Assembly (NCBI RefSeq): GCF_004564235.1
Contig: NZ_SOMN01000021.1
Coordinates: forward strand, 23,940-87,939
Reading direction: 5' to 3'
From: Cohnella luojiensis
GTDB lineage: Bacteria > Bacillota > Bacilli > Paenibacillales > Paenibacillaceae
Length of the DNA: 64,000 bases
The notes below the pieces were generated by a model. That model searched no databases. It was not told the DNA's origin and saw only the letters and a list, made by a program, of their open reading frames with translations. Shown here piece by piece: positions 42,745 through 51,800 of this stretch; the stretch's first letter is position 1, and each line of letters begins with the position of its first letter. The translations under genes were made by a program, and so were the position numbers.

Positions 42745-43443
42745 ATGGATCAACGACCGAATAATCTACCAAACGAATCTGCCGAGCTGGGAACGAAGCC
42801 GGATTCCGCCGAAGAAACGATTCGTGATCAACAACCGGAAACCAGGCGGGTTAACAAGCGCGGGAATTCGAAAGCGGGAAACGAATTAACGGAGTGGATA
42901 AAGGCTTTAGCTATTGCCGGAATACTCGTATTCGTCATCCGTTGGTTTCTCGTCAGCCCGTTCATCGTGGACGGAGAGTCCATGGAGCCTAACTTCTGGA
43001 ACCGCGAGAGAATTATCGTGAACAAAATCTTGTACGATGTTCGCGAGCCGAAGCGCGGGGAAATCATCGTGTTCCATGTTCCGGATCAAGGACGGGATTT
43101 CATTAAGAGAGTCATCGGATTACCCGGGGAGACCGTTAAGGTCGAAGGGGATAACGTATACATAAACGGCAAGCAGATAGAAGAGACTTATCTGAAGGAA
43201 GCATACGAGAAGGCTCATGCGGCCGGTGAATTATATAATAAGGATGACGGGGATCGCTCCAACTTCCCGAACAGCAGCTATCCGGATGACGTCGTGCCGG
43301 AAGGAATGGTATTCGTAATGGGGGATAATCGCTCTAACAGCGAGGATAGCCGCAGGATCGGTTACATTCCGATGGACCGCATCGTCGGTCGCGCCGACTT
43401 GATCTTCTGGCCGATCAAGGATTTCAGTTTAGTTAACCATTAA
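42745..43443 (+). CDS. lepB: Type I signal peptidase
   Basis: This 232-residue membrane protease removes signal peptides. A hydrophilic N-terminal region of about 50 residues precedes a single membrane span ([17 protein letters not shown]) and an outside catalytic domain with Ser79 in VDGESMEPN and Lys121 in [27 protein letters not shown] is the fourth conserved box. The ATG at 42745 lies 9 bases after AGGTG; GTG and TTG codons just upstream are alternatives. The N-terminal tail is longer than in SipS. A hairpin follows the gene. Confidence 0.94.
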   Translation: MDQRPNNLPNESAELGTKPDSAEETIRDQQPETRRVNKRGNSKAGNELTEWIKALAIAGILVFVIRWFLVSPFIVDGESMEPNFWNRERIIVNKILYDVREPKRGEIIVFHVPDQGRDFIKRVIGLPGETVKVEGDNVYINGKQIEETYLKEAYEKAHAAGELYNKDDGDRSNFPNSSYPDDVVPEGMVFVMGDNRSNSEDSRRIGYIPMDRIVGRADLIFWPIKDFSLVNH

Positions 43444-43448
43444 CGATA

Positions 43449-43472
43449 GCGAGGGGATCTCCCCTCGCGTTT
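43449..43472 (+). terminator. Hairpin between lepB and rbgA
   Basis: GCGAGGGG and CCCCTCGC form an 8-bp stem with an ATCT loop just behind the lepB stop. Only GTTTG follows, so termination may be partial. Confidence 0.5.
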
Positions 43473-43496
43473 GCGTCTGTAGAGAGGTGTTTCAAA

Positions 43497-44366
43497 ATGA
43501 CGATTCAATGGTTTCCCGGTCATATGACCCGCGCGAAGCGGCAGATCGAAGAGAAGCTGAAGCTCATCGACGTCGTATTCGAGCTTCTGGATGCCCGCAT
43601 ACCGCAATCGAGCCGAAACCCGATGGTCGACGAGATCACGGCTTCGAAACCGCGTCTAGTGCTGCTAAATAAAGCCGATCTGGCCGATCCCGCGCTAACG
43701 GCGGAGTGGAGCAGTTACTTCCGAGCGAAGGGACTGGCGACTCACGTTATCGATGCTAACGCGGGAACCGGAGTCAAAGAGCTGGCGAGCAAGGCGAAGG
43801 AGCTGCTTCAAGAGAAGATTCAGCGTCAGGTCGATAAGGGGATGAAACCCCGTCCGGTACGCGCGTTGATCGTCGGAATTCCGAACGTAGGGAAATCAAC
43901 GTTGATCAACCGGCTAGCCGGGCGTAACATTGCCATAACCGGCGATCGCCCGGGCGTAACCAAAGGACAACAATGGATCCGATTCGGAGGAGAGCTGGAG
44001 CTGCTCGACACGCCGGGTATTCTATGGCCGAAATTCGACGATCCCATTGCGGGCTTCCGACTCGCAGCTACGGGGGCGATCAAGGAAGAAGTACTGCACA
44101 TCGATGAGGTGGCATGCTTCGTGCTCAAGGTTCTCGTGGAGAATTACGGCTCCGTTCTGAAGGATCGCTACGGCCTTGAGGGTCTTCCCGCGGAGCTGCC
44201 GGACATGCAAGCCGCGATAGACGTGCTCGAGAGCATCGGGAAGCGCCGGGGATGCATCGTTAGCGGAGGACACGTCGATTTCGAAAAAGCGGCGACTTTA
44301 TTGCTTCGGGATCTGCGATCGGGTAAGCTCGGCCGAATGACTTTGGAGAGCCCTGATAATGCTTAA
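43497..44366 (+). CDS. rbgA: Ribosome biogenesis GTPase RbgA (YlqF)
   Basis: RbgA is needed for a late step of 50S assembly. The 289-residue protein is circularly permuted: the G4 motif NKAD comes before the P-loop GIPNVGKST and G3 DTPG. The start [17 protein letters not shown] is a family hallmark, and a C-terminal RNA-binding region follows. The ATG follows AGAGAGGTGTTTCAAA. A strong terminator ends the unit. Confidence 0.96.
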   Translation: MTIQWFPGHMTRAKRQIEEKLKLIDVVFELLDARIPQSSRNPMVDEITASKPRLVLLNKADLADPALTAEWSSYFRAKGLATHVIDANAGTGVKELASKAKELLQEKIQRQVDKGMKPRPVRALIVGIPNVGKSTLINRLAGRNIAITGDRPGVTKGQQWIRFGGELELLDTPGILWPKFDDPIAGFRLAATGAIKEEVLHIDEVACFVLKVLVENYGSVLKDRYGLEGLPAELPDMQAAIDVLESIGKRRGCIVSGGHVDFEKAATLLLRDLRSGKLGRMTLESPDNA

Positions 44367-44381
44367 TGGCGCAGAGAATTG

Positions 44382-44428
44382 AAAGCTGTTTTCGGGCGGA
44401 TGTTCCGCTAACGAAAACAGCTTTTTTT
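44382..44428 (+). terminator. Rho-independent terminator after rbgA
   Basis: AAAGCTGTTTTCG (44382-44394) pairs perfectly with CGAAAACAGCTTT (44412-44424), with an inner GCGG/CCGC pairing in the loop and a T7 run. It is one of the strongest terminators in the window. Confidence 0.93.
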
Positions 44429-44511
44429 GTGTTGTTGGAGCCTTAAATATGTTAAATTACGAATAAGCATGCAAGAGATTTGGCGGCGTATCTAGAGAGG
44501 GATGAGCGTCA

Positions 44512-44958
44512 ATGGGGAATCATCGGATGAATGCAAAAGAGCCTATAATCTTGTTAATAGACGGACAATGCAATTTGTGCCATGGGATTACCCGCTTCGT
44601 CATTAAGAGGGATCCGGAAGCCAAGTTCCGCTTTGCTTCCCTCCAATCCGAACTAGGGCAGCGGCTATTGCAAGCGGGAGGGTTGTCCAAGGATAGCTTA
44701 GATACGGTAGTCATGATTGAACACGGCAGCAGATATTCCATAAAGTCAACGGCCGCACTTCGTCTGTGCCGAAAGCTTGGAGGGTTCTGGCCGTTATTAT
44801 ACGGGGGCATCGTTTTCCCGCGATTTATTCGCGATAGGGTTTATGACTTCATTGCCTCGCGGCGTTATCGCTGGTTCGGACGCCAGGATAGCTGTTTAAT
44901 GCCCACGGAGAATATTAGAAGCCGCTTTCTGGAGGACTCTTGGGGGTCGAAAGGATAG
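44512..44958 (+). CDS. DCC (thiol-disulfide-like) family protein
   Basis: The 148-residue protein belongs to the DUF393/DCC family (B. subtilis YuxK type). The hallmark DGQCNLC, with a CxxC-like pair, lies at about residues 17-23, followed by RDPEAKFRFASLQS and the later YRWFGRQDSCLMP. The fold is thioredoxin-like and a redox role is suspected, but no reaction is established. The ATG at 44512 follows GAGAGGGATGAGCGTCA. It is an extra gene between rbgA and rnhB compared with B. subtilis. Confidence 0.88.
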   Translation: MGNHRMNAKEPIILLIDGQCNLCHGITRFVIKRDPEAKFRFASLQSELGQRLLQAGGLSKDSLDTVVMIEHGSRYSIKSTAALRLCRKLGGFWPLLYGGIVFPRFIRDRVYDFIASRRYRWFGRQDSCLMPTENIRSRFLEDSWGSKG

Positions 44959-45096
44959 GGTATAGCTATTAATAGGGGAGTAACATAGTTCTTGAATCTA
45001 TAAACTGGTAACAATTGTTTGCAAAATAAGGCTTGGCATTCAATGGCTCTTGTCGGACAATAGTAGGATGGTAAGGATTTGGGAGGCAATACATAG

Positions 45097-45741
45097 ATGA
45101 ATAAAAGCAATGAAATAATCGAGATCAATCGCTTAGAATACGAAGCTTCATTGTGGTCGAGAGGATTGACCGCGGTAGCTGGCGTGGACGAGGTAGGCAG
45201 GGGCTGCTTGTTCGGGGACGTGGTCGCCGCGGCCGTTATTTTACCCGCGGGTTTAGTGCTAGAAGAAGTTAACGATTCGAAGCAGCTTAGCGAGAAGAAG
45301 CGAGACAGGCTGTACGATCAGATTGTCGAGGAAGCAATCGCATGGTCGGTTGCAAGGATAGAGGCTTCCGTCATCGATTCTATCAACATCAGGCAGGCGT
45401 CAAGGCTTGCCATGAAGCAAGCGGTACTAGGATTGAGCATAGCTCCGGAGCATTTGCTCGTGGATGCGGAAACCGTTGATTTGGCCATTGAGCAAACGGC
45501 AATTATCAAAGGCGACAGCCTAAGCCAGTCCATTGCCGCCGCATCGATCGTGGCTAAAGTTACCCGTGATCGCTTATGTACGGAAATATGGGACACTTTG
45601 TATCCCGGGTATGGAATAGCAGGGCATAAAGGCTATGCAACGAAGGTACATAGGGAGGCCTTGCTTGAACTTGGACCATCGCCGCTGCATCGCAGAAGTT
45701 TTCTAAATAATCTGTTCGCGGAGCAACAGGAGCTTTTCTAA
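45097..45741 (+). CDS. rnhB: Ribonuclease HII
   Basis: RNase HII removes ribonucleotides from DNA and RNA from hybrids. The 214-residue protein has GVDEVGRGCLFGDV with the first Asp-Glu pair, NDSKQLSEKKR, LLVDAE with the third acidic residue and KGDSLSQSIAAASIVAKVTRD. The ATG follows TTGGGAGGCAATACATAG. Position after rbgA matches B. subtilis. Confidence 0.95.
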   Translation: MNKSNEIIEINRLEYEASLWSRGLTAVAGVDEVGRGCLFGDVVAAAVILPAGLVLEEVNDSKQLSEKKRDRLYDQIVEEAIAWSVARIEASVIDSINIRQASRLAMKQAVLGLSIAPEHLLVDAETVDLAIEQTAIIKGDSLSQSIAAASIVAKVTRDRLCTEIWDTLYPGYGIAGHKGYATKVHREALLELGPSPLHRRSFLNNLFAEQQELF

Positions 45742-45840
45742 GCGAGCGGCCAGAAGAAATTCTTTCAACGGAAATTCATTGAACGGGAAACGGCGAAATG
45801 CCGATACATAGGAATAAGGTTGTTTTGAGGGGGATTCGAC

Positions 45841-47700
45841 ATGAGCATGAATATCGGACCGATGATTCGGGCGTTGATGGGAGAAGCGCAGCCGGCGGAC
45901 GCGCGCTTGTTGGAGCTCAGAATCGGTCAAATCGTCAGAGGCGTGCTCATGGAGATGCTTGAAAATCAAGAAGCCATGATCAATATCAACGGGGTGCAGG
46001 TAAAGGCCAAGCTTGACGCAGAGATGCCGTTGGGAAAAAGCACCTTGTTGCAAGTGCAGCCTGGCGGAAACGGAGGCTTAATCACGCTAAAGCCGCTTGC
46101 GGACACCTCGGACGCGTTGCCCGAGGAGGGCTTGAAGGATGTTCTGAAGACGTTCGGCTTGCCTGAGCAAAAATGGGCGATGGAGCTGTTGCGCGGACTT
46201 AAGAGGGACGGGTATCCAATCGGGAAGGATGCCGCGGCGTTTTTTCGTGAAGCCGCTTCGCTCAAGCCGGCAGGGGTAGATGCCGCTTCTTGGGCAAACG
46301 CATCGGACGTGGCGTTTCGGCGCGGATTGGCGCCTACGGAAACGACCTTGTCTTCGCTTCGGCAGGCGTTGTTCGGGCAGCCGATCCATGAAGAGCTGGC
46401 GAATATGCGAACCGCGGTCGATAGCTGGATGGGCGGTGTAAAGGCGCCTTCACCGGAAGCGGCGGCACTTGGGCAGAAGCTGCAGAGCTTGCTTGCGCAG
46501 GGTGCAGCCTTGATTGCCGAGGGAGAGGTGCAGCTCGCGGGAGAAGAGGAGGGTGGAGAGGTCAGTGCCAGGGGCGCTCGGAACGCTTTGACTGACTCTA
46601 CTATGAGGGAGGCTTCCGCCGGATTTAAGCCGGTTGCGGAGATGGGCAAGACTGCCGCTGATTCGACAGCTGCGGCGGTGAAGGGAGAAGGCGGCGGAGC
46701 TGCGCGTCCGCTCGCGGGTGCGGTGCCGCAGGGGCAAGCGCCTGCGGCCGCTGCGAGTACGCAGCCGGAAGCTTCGCGCGCGGCCGCGCAGGGCAGTTTG
46801 CCGCCGAACGCGCAGGCTGCGGCGGCTGAGGGCAACGCAGCGGCGGCGACTCGCGCCGCTGCAAGCAAGGCTGGCGCCCCGGCGGCGGACAGCCTCCGCG
46901 GCGCGGCGGGCTTGGCTGACGGGGCGCAGCCGTCAGCCCCTAAACAGGAAGCGGCGTGGCTAGGCCGCTTCCTGCAATGGCTCGGCGTCGGGCATGAGCG
47001 CCAGCTCCTGCACGCCGCCGAGGCGCGGTTGCCCGGCGGCGACGCCGGGCTTCCTGCGGGCGCAGCCGCAGCTCCTGCGCCCGGGGCGGATGCCCCCGGG
47101 CAAGAGGCGCGGCCCGCCGCGGATACGCTCAAGGGCGCGTTGCTCGCCCTTGCGGCGCATGACGACGTGCCCCCCGCTCTGCGGGAAGCGGCGCAAACGT
47201 TGGCCAATCAAGTGACCGGCCAACAGCTGTTGCTTTCCTCCGACCGGAGCACGGTAGTCCCCTTCAGCCACATGACGCTGTTCGTGCCGATGAAGGGCGC
47301 GGACGGCGAGACGACGGCTACCGTCCACGTGCAAACGCGGCGCAGCCGCCGCGGGGAATGGGACACCGACAATTGCCATCTGCTATTCGACCTTAAGATG
47401 CGCAATCTCGGAGATACCGTCGTGGACGTGCAGGTCGTTGATCGGATCGTCTCGGTAAAGCTGCTTAGCGATTTTCCGGGGATGACGGAGCTGCTTGACC
47501 AAGCTCGGGATGAACTCGTGACGGGCATGTCTTCGGCCGGCTTTCAGTTATTGTCCTTAAGCGCCTCGCCCTTGCCGCAATGGAAGGGTGGCTCGGCTGC
47601 CTCGGCTGCCTCGGCAATTACTGCTGCTGGAGCTGACAAAACTGCGATTGCGAGCGCCTACGCTGCCAAACCGTATAAGGGAGTCGACTATCGAGCATGA
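45841..47700 (+). CDS. YlqG/FliK-like Ala-rich protein
   Basis: The 619-residue protein occupies the ylqG position and resembles flagellar hook-length control (FliK) proteins in layout. There is a conserved N-terminal 180 residues, a long Ala/Pro/Gly-rich low-complexity middle (about residues 215-430), and a C-terminal globular domain (SHMTLFVPMKG ... LKMRNLGDTVVDVQVVDRIVSVKL) like the Flg_hook domain. The middle is strongly GC-rich, creating a long false ORF on the other strand. It is coupled to the FlhB-like gene by a 4-base overlap. Function unknown; a role in export or spacing is conceivable. Confidence 0.75.
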   Translation: MSMNIGPMIRALMGEAQPADARLLELRIGQIVRGVLMEMLENQEAMININGVQVKAKLDAEMPLGKSTLLQVQPGGNGGLITLKPLADTSDALPEEGLKDVLKTFGLPEQKWAMELLRGLKRDGYPIGKDAAAFFREAASLKPAGVDAASWANASDVAFRRGLAPTETTLSSLRQALFGQPIHEELANMRTAVDSWMGGVKAPSPEAAALGQKLQSLLAQGAALIAEGEVQLAGEEEGGEVSARGARNALTDSTMREASAGFKPVAEMGKTAADSTAAAVKGEGGGAARPLAGAVPQGQAPAAAASTQPEASRAAAQGSLPPNAQAAAAEGNAAAATRAAASKAGAPAADSLRGAAGLADGAQPSAPKQEAAWLGRFLQWLGVGHERQLLHAAEARLPGGDAGLPAGAAAAPAPGADAPGQEARPAADTLKGALLALAAHDDVPPALREAAQTLANQVTGQQLLLSSDRSTVVPFSHMTLFVPMKGADGETTATVHVQTRRSRRGEWDTDNCHLLFDLKMRNLGDTVVDVQVVDRIVSVKLLSDFPGMTELLDQARDELVTGMSSAGFQLLSLSASPLPQWKGGSAASAASAITAAGADKTAIASAYAAKPYKGVDYRA

Positions 47701-48011
47701 ATTCAACCGGTTCCAACAAGCGGAATGTCCCGAAGAAAGCGGTCGCTCTCAAATACGAGCCTGAGCAAGGCTCCGCGCCAACCGTCATAGCCAAAGGCCA
47801 AGGAGTCATCGCGGACGAAATCATGCGTCGGGCGCAGGAGAACGGAATTCCCTTGCAGGAGGACTCCTCCCTGGTAGAGGTGCTTTCCAAGCTCGACTTA
47901 AATCAAGAGATCCCGCCTGAATTATATAAGCTTGTCGCCGAGGTGCTCAGCTTCGTCTACCGGTCCGATCGACGCGTAGGAGTGAATGCCAAGAACGGCA
48001 AACCAATTTAG
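47697..48011 (+). CDS. FlhB C-terminal domain-like protein (YlqH)
   Basis: The 104-residue protein matches the soluble C-terminal domain of the flagellar export switch FlhB, without the NPTH autocleavage motif or membrane part. VPKKAVALKYEPEQGSAPTVIAKGQG and DEIMRRAQENGIPLQEDSSLVEVLSKLDLNQEIPPELYKLVAEVLSFVYR, in sections, follow the FlhB_C pattern. The start overlaps the previous stop (ATGA), so it likely works with the FliK-like protein, as FliK works with FlhB. Confidence 0.88.
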   Translation: MNSTGSNKRNVPKKAVALKYEPEQGSAPTVIAKGQGVIADEIMRRAQENGIPLQEDSSLVEVLSKLDLNQEIPPELYKLVAEVLSFVYRSDRRVGVNAKNGKPI

Positions 48012-48032
48012 CTTTGAGGAGATTCCTAGCTT

Positions 48033-48455
48033 ATGGAAGATATCCGTCTTACGACGCAGAGCCAAGCTCAACAGCCGCAGCCTTCCCTTGCCAAGCATCG
48101 CCGCGTGGCGACGGGGCGAGCTGGAGAAGATGCCGCAGCCGAACACTTGCTGCAATTGGGTTACATCGTGGTTGAACGCAATTGGCGCTGCCGTTCCGGA
48201 GAAATCGATCTGGTTGCCCAAGACGGCGAGACGCTCGTGATCGTCGAGGTACGCTCGCGAACGAATCCGACCCGATTCGGTTCGGCGGTCGAGGCGATCA
48301 CTCCGAGAAAGTGCCGCCAAGTCCGCGAGTTGGCGACTATTTATTTGAAGCACGGAAAGGCGGAGCCTCATTCTGTCCGCTTCGACGTGGTGGCCGTGAC
48401 ATTCCAGCAGGAAGGCATCGTGGCGGAAATCAAGCATCTCAAAGGCGCATTTTGA
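48033..48455 (+). CDS. UPF0102/YraN-family endonuclease-like protein
   Basis: The 140-residue protein has a restriction-endonuclease-like fold core: GRAGEDAAAEHLLQLGY, then RCRSGEIDLVAQDGETLVIVEVRSR in two parts with the GEIDLV Glu/Asp and EVR catalytic-type positions. Some relatives act as DNA nucleases or in recombination. The ATG at 48033 follows GAGGAGATTCCTAGCTT. The first 25 residues are Gln-rich and longer than usual. Confidence 0.88.
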   Translation: MEDIRLTTQSQAQQPQPSLAKHRRVATGRAGEDAAAEHLLQLGYIVVERNWRCRSGEIDLVAQDGETLVIVEVRSRTNPTRFGSAVEAITPRKCRQVRELATIYLKHGKAEPHSVRFDVVAVTFQQEGIVAEIKHLKGAF

Positions 48456-49028
48456 AGACATAACGTTATCACATACAGATATATCTACCCCAAACAGCCT
48501 CACTCCGCCGTATTACGAAACCTTATACCCGCTAGCCGCCGTTGACTCCCCAAAGAATCATAAACACAGCAATTATTTGCGTACCATGCCGTCAAGAGCG
48601 CTCAAGTAGTCTCAAGCAAACGCAATAACGGCACGCCATGCCGTTAAAAGTCCTCGAGTAGCCCCGGGCAAGCGCAATAACGGCACGCAGTGCCGTTAAG
48701 AGTCCTCAAGAAGCCCCGAGCAAGCGCAATAACGGCACGCCGTGCCGTTAAGCAGCAATCACCCTACCGCTTTTGCCCTCATTTCCTCTCCAGCTCGACT
48801 TCCATCCACTGCAGATTATCTTTAACCCATAACCGAACCGTGCTCGTCCTTCATTTCCGCGAACAAAGCTAACATCCACCACAATCAATCAACCACACAC
48901 TTAGACAGTCTTATTTCCCGCAACGGATTTTGCTTAATTTGAAAATTGGATGATTTATGAAACGCCCAGAGCCTCTATGCGTAACAATATGAGGCACTTG
49001 ATTGATATTAAGGGAGGCAAAAGGAAGA
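48456..49028. other. Gene-free interval between yraN and hflK
   Basis: This 573-base gap contains the four-unit 52-bp tandem repeat (48565-48772) and, after it, about 250 bases with a marked C/T-rich + strand and no plausible gene. No yraN terminator was recognised. The hflK promoter probably lies near 48930-48960 (TTGCTT followed by ATTTATGA at loose spacing), but I cannot assign it firmly. Confidence 0.6.
48565..48772. repeat. 52-bp tandem palindromic repeat array (4 units)
   Basis: Units start at 48565, 48617, 48669 and 48721, exactly 52 bases apart. The last three share CGCAATAACGGCACG and a palindrome of the form TAACGGCAC-N3-GTGCCGTTA (8-9 bp arms), then a less conserved spacer with AGTCCTC and CCCCG. 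The first unit is degenerate. The final unit is incomplete after the palindrome. No flanking Cas genes exist. It is related to the repeats between smc and ftsY. Confidence 0.85.
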
Positions 49029-50093
49029 ATGGAGCTCGTCAAAATTCCACAGAGGCGGAATAATCCGCTGGATTTACCGCCGGGATTGTTAAAGAAAATC
49101 GGATTGGGCATCGCCGCGTTATTCGTCGTATTGATCGCCTATTCTTCTTTTTACACGGTACAGGAGCAGGAAAGAGCCGCAGTCCTTACGTTCGGCAAGT
49201 TCACGAACGAGACGTCGGCAGGTCTTCATTTCAAGTGGCCTTATCCGATTCAACAGGTCATTATCGTACCCGCCGAGCTGACCCAGCGCATATACATCGG
49301 TTATCGCCAAGAGGGGGATGTCATCACTCCCGTCGAAGAGGAAGCGATGATGATTACGGGAGACGAGAATATCGTTTCCGCAGACGCCGTCGTCCAATGG
49401 AAAATCAGCGATATTCAACAGTACTTATACAACATCGATAATCCGGAGCAATTTTTGCGCAATGCTGCCAGCTCTTCCATTCGTTCCGTCATCGGCTCCG
49501 AGAAGCTGGATTACGCGATCACGGACGGGAAAACGGAGATTCAGGATAAAGTAAGAGAGAAGCTTCTCGAGCTGCAGGGAAAATACAAAACGGGGATGCA
49601 AATTATCGACATCAAATTCCAGGACATCGAGCCGCCGAGCGGTCAGGTGGAGGAAGCTTTCCAGAAAGTCACGAATGCCCGCGAAGAGAAAAACACGAAA
49701 ATCAACAACGCAGCCAAGTACGAGAACGACATTATTCCTAAAGCTAGGGGTGAAGCTCAAGCGCTGCTGGAAAACGCGGAAGGCGTGAAAAAATCCCGTA
49801 TTCTGAATGCCGAGGGGGACGTTGCCCAGTTTAACGCCATTTTCGCGGAGTATGTCAAGAGCCCGGGAGTAACCGAAAGTCGTTTAATCATCGAGACGCT
49901 GGAGAAAATTTTGCCTAAGGCGAAAATTTTCATTTCCGATTCGAATAGCGACACCGTTAAATATCTGCCGATCAACGAGCTTCTGCGTAATACCGGTTCC
50001 GCTTCTGGCTCTGCCTCCGGCGCAGCTGCCGGATCGGCATCAGGTTCGGCTTCCGGCTCGGCCGGATCCGCGCAAGGAGGGACCGCGAAATGA
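49029..50093 (+). CDS. hflK: HflK, FtsH-regulating SPFH membrane protein
   Basis: HflK and HflC form a large membrane-embedded cage around the FtsH protease. The 354-residue protein has a short N-terminal tail, one membrane span (LGIAALFVVLIAYSSFYTV), and an SPFH/band-7 domain beginning VQEQERAAVLTFGKF, then a coiled coil (AREEKNTKINNAAKYEND). The C-terminus is a Gly-Ser-Ala repeat tail of about 30 residues, a low-complexity end that is unusual. The ATG at 49029 follows GGGAGGCAAAAGGAAGA. hflC overlaps by 4 bases. Confidence 0.92.
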   Translation: MELVKIPQRRNNPLDLPPGLLKKIGLGIAALFVVLIAYSSFYTVQEQERAAVLTFGKFTNETSAGLHFKWPYPIQQVIIVPAELTQRIYIGYRQEGDVITPVEEEAMMITGDENIVSADAVVQWKISDIQQYLYNIDNPEQFLRNAASSSIRSVIGSEKLDYAITDGKTEIQDKVREKLLELQGKYKTGMQIIDIKFQDIEPPSGQVEEAFQKVTNAREEKNTKINNAAKYENDIIPKARGEAQALLENAEGVKKSRILNAEGDVAQFNAIFAEYVKSPGVTESRLIIETLEKILPKAKIFISDSNSDTVKYLPINELLRNTGSASGSASGAAAGSASGSASGSAGSAQGGTAK

Positions 50094-50956
50094 ACAAAAG
50101 ACTAATCCTATGGCTAGCGGGAATCGTCGTATTCATCATTCTTATTACGGGTTCCATGTTTATAGTTAAAGAAGGCGAATATAAAGTCGTCTTGAAGTTC
50201 GGCGAAGCGGTAAGGGTAGAGGGAAGCCCGGGACTTTATTTGAAAATCCCTTTTATCGAGAGCGTTTCGAAGCTTCCTAAATACCAAATGACCTACGAAA
50301 GTATTCCAACCCAAATTCTTACGAAGGATAAAAAACCGATTATCGTCGATAATTATACGGTTTGGAGAATCAACAACCCGCAAAACTTCCTAAAAACTGT
50401 CCAAACGGTGAGCGGAGGGGTACAACGGATTGATGAGGCGGTATACAACATTGTGCGTCGCAAGCTTTCTGAAATCAACTATGATAATATTATTAGCGAG
50501 AACACCGAGCGAGGTAATATCAACGACGACATCACGAAGGACGTGGCGGCTGCCATCATTAGGGATAGCTACGGTATCGAGATTGTGGACGTACGAATCA
50601 AACGGACAGATTTGCCTGATGGGAACAAACAAAGCGTCTACAATCGGATGATCTCGGATCGCGAGTCCATTGCAGCCAAATATCTGTCCGAAGGCGACGA
50701 GGAATCCCGTAAAATCACTTCGAAAGCCGACCGCACGGCTACCGAATTACTCGCGCAAGCCGAAGCGGACGCCAAGAAAATCATTGCCCAAGGCGAGCAG
50801 GAAGCGGCAAAAATTTATAACTCGGCGTACGGGAAAAACCCCGAGTTTTATAACTTTTACCGGACACTGCAAAGCTACGTGACGACTTTGGAGAACGAGC
50901 CGGTCATTATGCTGCCTATCGATTCGCCGTACACTCGAATTCTGTTAGGCAAATAA
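50090..50956 (+). CDS. hflC: HflC, FtsH-regulating SPFH membrane protein
   Basis: The 288-residue partner of HflK has an N-terminal membrane span (LILWLAGIVVFIILITGSMFI), the SPFH domain starting VKEGEYKVVLKFGEAV, a coiled coil rich in Ala/Glu/Lys (ATELLAQAEADAKKIIAQ) and a C-terminal tail SPYTRILLGK. Translation is coupled to hflK. hflKC is common in proteobacteria and less so in Bacillales, and it is inserted here into the yraN-sucC interval. Confidence 0.92.
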   Translation: MNKRLILWLAGIVVFIILITGSMFIVKEGEYKVVLKFGEAVRVEGSPGLYLKIPFIESVSKLPKYQMTYESIPTQILTKDKKPIIVDNYTVWRINNPQNFLKTVQTVSGGVQRIDEAVYNIVRRKLSEINYDNIISENTERGNINDDITKDVAAAIIRDSYGIEIVDVRIKRTDLPDGNKQSVYNRMISDRESIAAKYLSEGDEESRKITSKADRTATELLAQAEADAKKIIAQGEQEAAKIYNSAYGKNPEFYNFYRTLQSYVTTLENEPVIMLPIDSPYTRILLGK

Positions 50957-51006
50957 CATAAGTTTGTAATGAAGGGTGATCGATTCTGACTAACCTACCG
51001 CTGCCG

Positions 51007-51741
51007 ATGGAACAATTCAAAAGATTCAAGGATGAAATCACCCGGTTCATGATGATGTATAAGTTCGCGTTGGATTCCTTGGAGACGAAGATGGATATCC
51101 TGAAGGAAGAGTTTCAATTTCTCCACGACTACAATCCGATCGAACATACGAAGTCCCGGCTTAAATCGCCGGAAAGCATATTGAGTAAAATCAACCGAAA
51201 AGGCTGCGATATCTCCTTTCCTAGCATCAAAAGCCATATCAAGGACATTGCAGGTCTAAGAATTACTTGCTCTTTCGTTACGGATATCTATCGCATCAGC
51301 GAGATGCTGCGGAGCCAGAGCGACTTAACGATCGTGGAGACGAAGGATTACATCAAAAAACCAAAGCCAAACGGTTACCAGAGCTTGCATATGATCGTCG
51401 AGGTTCCGGTATACATGTCCGATCGCCATGAGAACGTATGCGTCGAAGTGCAAATCCGCACGATCGCCATGGATTTCTGGGCAAGTCTGGAGCATAAGAT
51501 CTATTACAAGTATACCGAAGGCGTGCCGCCTAGATTGCTTCAGGAGCTTAAGGAAGCTGCGGATTCCGCCGCTGCCCTAGATAAGCAAATGGAAAGGCTG
51601 CATAACGAAATATCTGAAATCAAAGAAAATAAGGATAATGCCGCGGCAGCGGGAACGAAGCGAATCATCATTCGCGATCAAGAATTTCAAATTCCGGCCG
51701 CGCTTCTCGAGCTGATCGACGTCGGTCAAAATAACAACTAG
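51007..51741 (+). CDS. Small alarmone synthetase (RelQ/YjbM-like)
   Basis: The protein is a stand-alone (p)ppGpp synthetase with one RelA/SpoT synthetase domain: HDYNPIEHTKSRLKSPESILSKI, DIAGLRITCSFVTDIYRI, YIKKPKPNGYQSLHMIVEVP and EVQIRTIAMDFWASLEHKIYYKY. There is no hydrolase or regulatory domain. The length of 244 residues fits SAS proteins. The first ATG is at 51007, but the Shine-Dalgarno GAAGGGTGATC ends 25 bases upstream and points to an in-frame CTG at 50986, which would add LTNLPLP. A terminator follows the gene. Confidence 0.92.
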   Translation: MEQFKRFKDEITRFMMMYKFALDSLETKMDILKEEFQFLHDYNPIEHTKSRLKSPESILSKINRKGCDISFPSIKSHIKDIAGLRITCSFVTDIYRISEMLRSQSDLTIVETKDYIKKPKPNGYQSLHMIVEVPVYMSDRHENVCVEVQIRTIAMDFWASLEHKIYYKYTEGVPPRLLQELKEAADSAAALDKQMERLHNEISEIKENKDNAAAAGTKRIIIRDQEFQIPAALLELIDVGQNNN

Positions 51742-51759
51742 TTCTTTAGTAATTCATCG

Positions 51760-51798
51760 ACCGTAACACTCTGCTCTAAGGGGTGTTGCGGTTTTTTT
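51760..51798 (+). terminator. Rho-independent terminator
   Basis: ACCGTAACAC (51760-51769) pairs with GTGTTGCGGT (51783-51792, one G-T pair) and is followed by seven T's. The second copy of the 95-nt element starts three bases after the T-run. Confidence 0.9.
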
Positions 51799-51800
51799 AA

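Noticed and set aside
45966..47207. 413-codon open frame on the minus strand opposite the FliK-like gene
   Set aside because: It is a mirror of GC-rich Ala codons, has low-complexity sequence, no suitable ribosome binding site and no family resemblance; the + strand frame has a conserved N- and C-terminal domain and operon coupling.
48565..48772. CRISPR array
   Set aside because: The repeat-spacer boundaries are not of CRISPR type: the palindromic part is short, the spacers are similar to each other, only four units exist and no cas genes are near.
48773..49028. Remnant transposase gene between the repeats and hflK
   Set aside because: No open frame with transposase-like motifs or terminal inverted repeats was visible in any frame.
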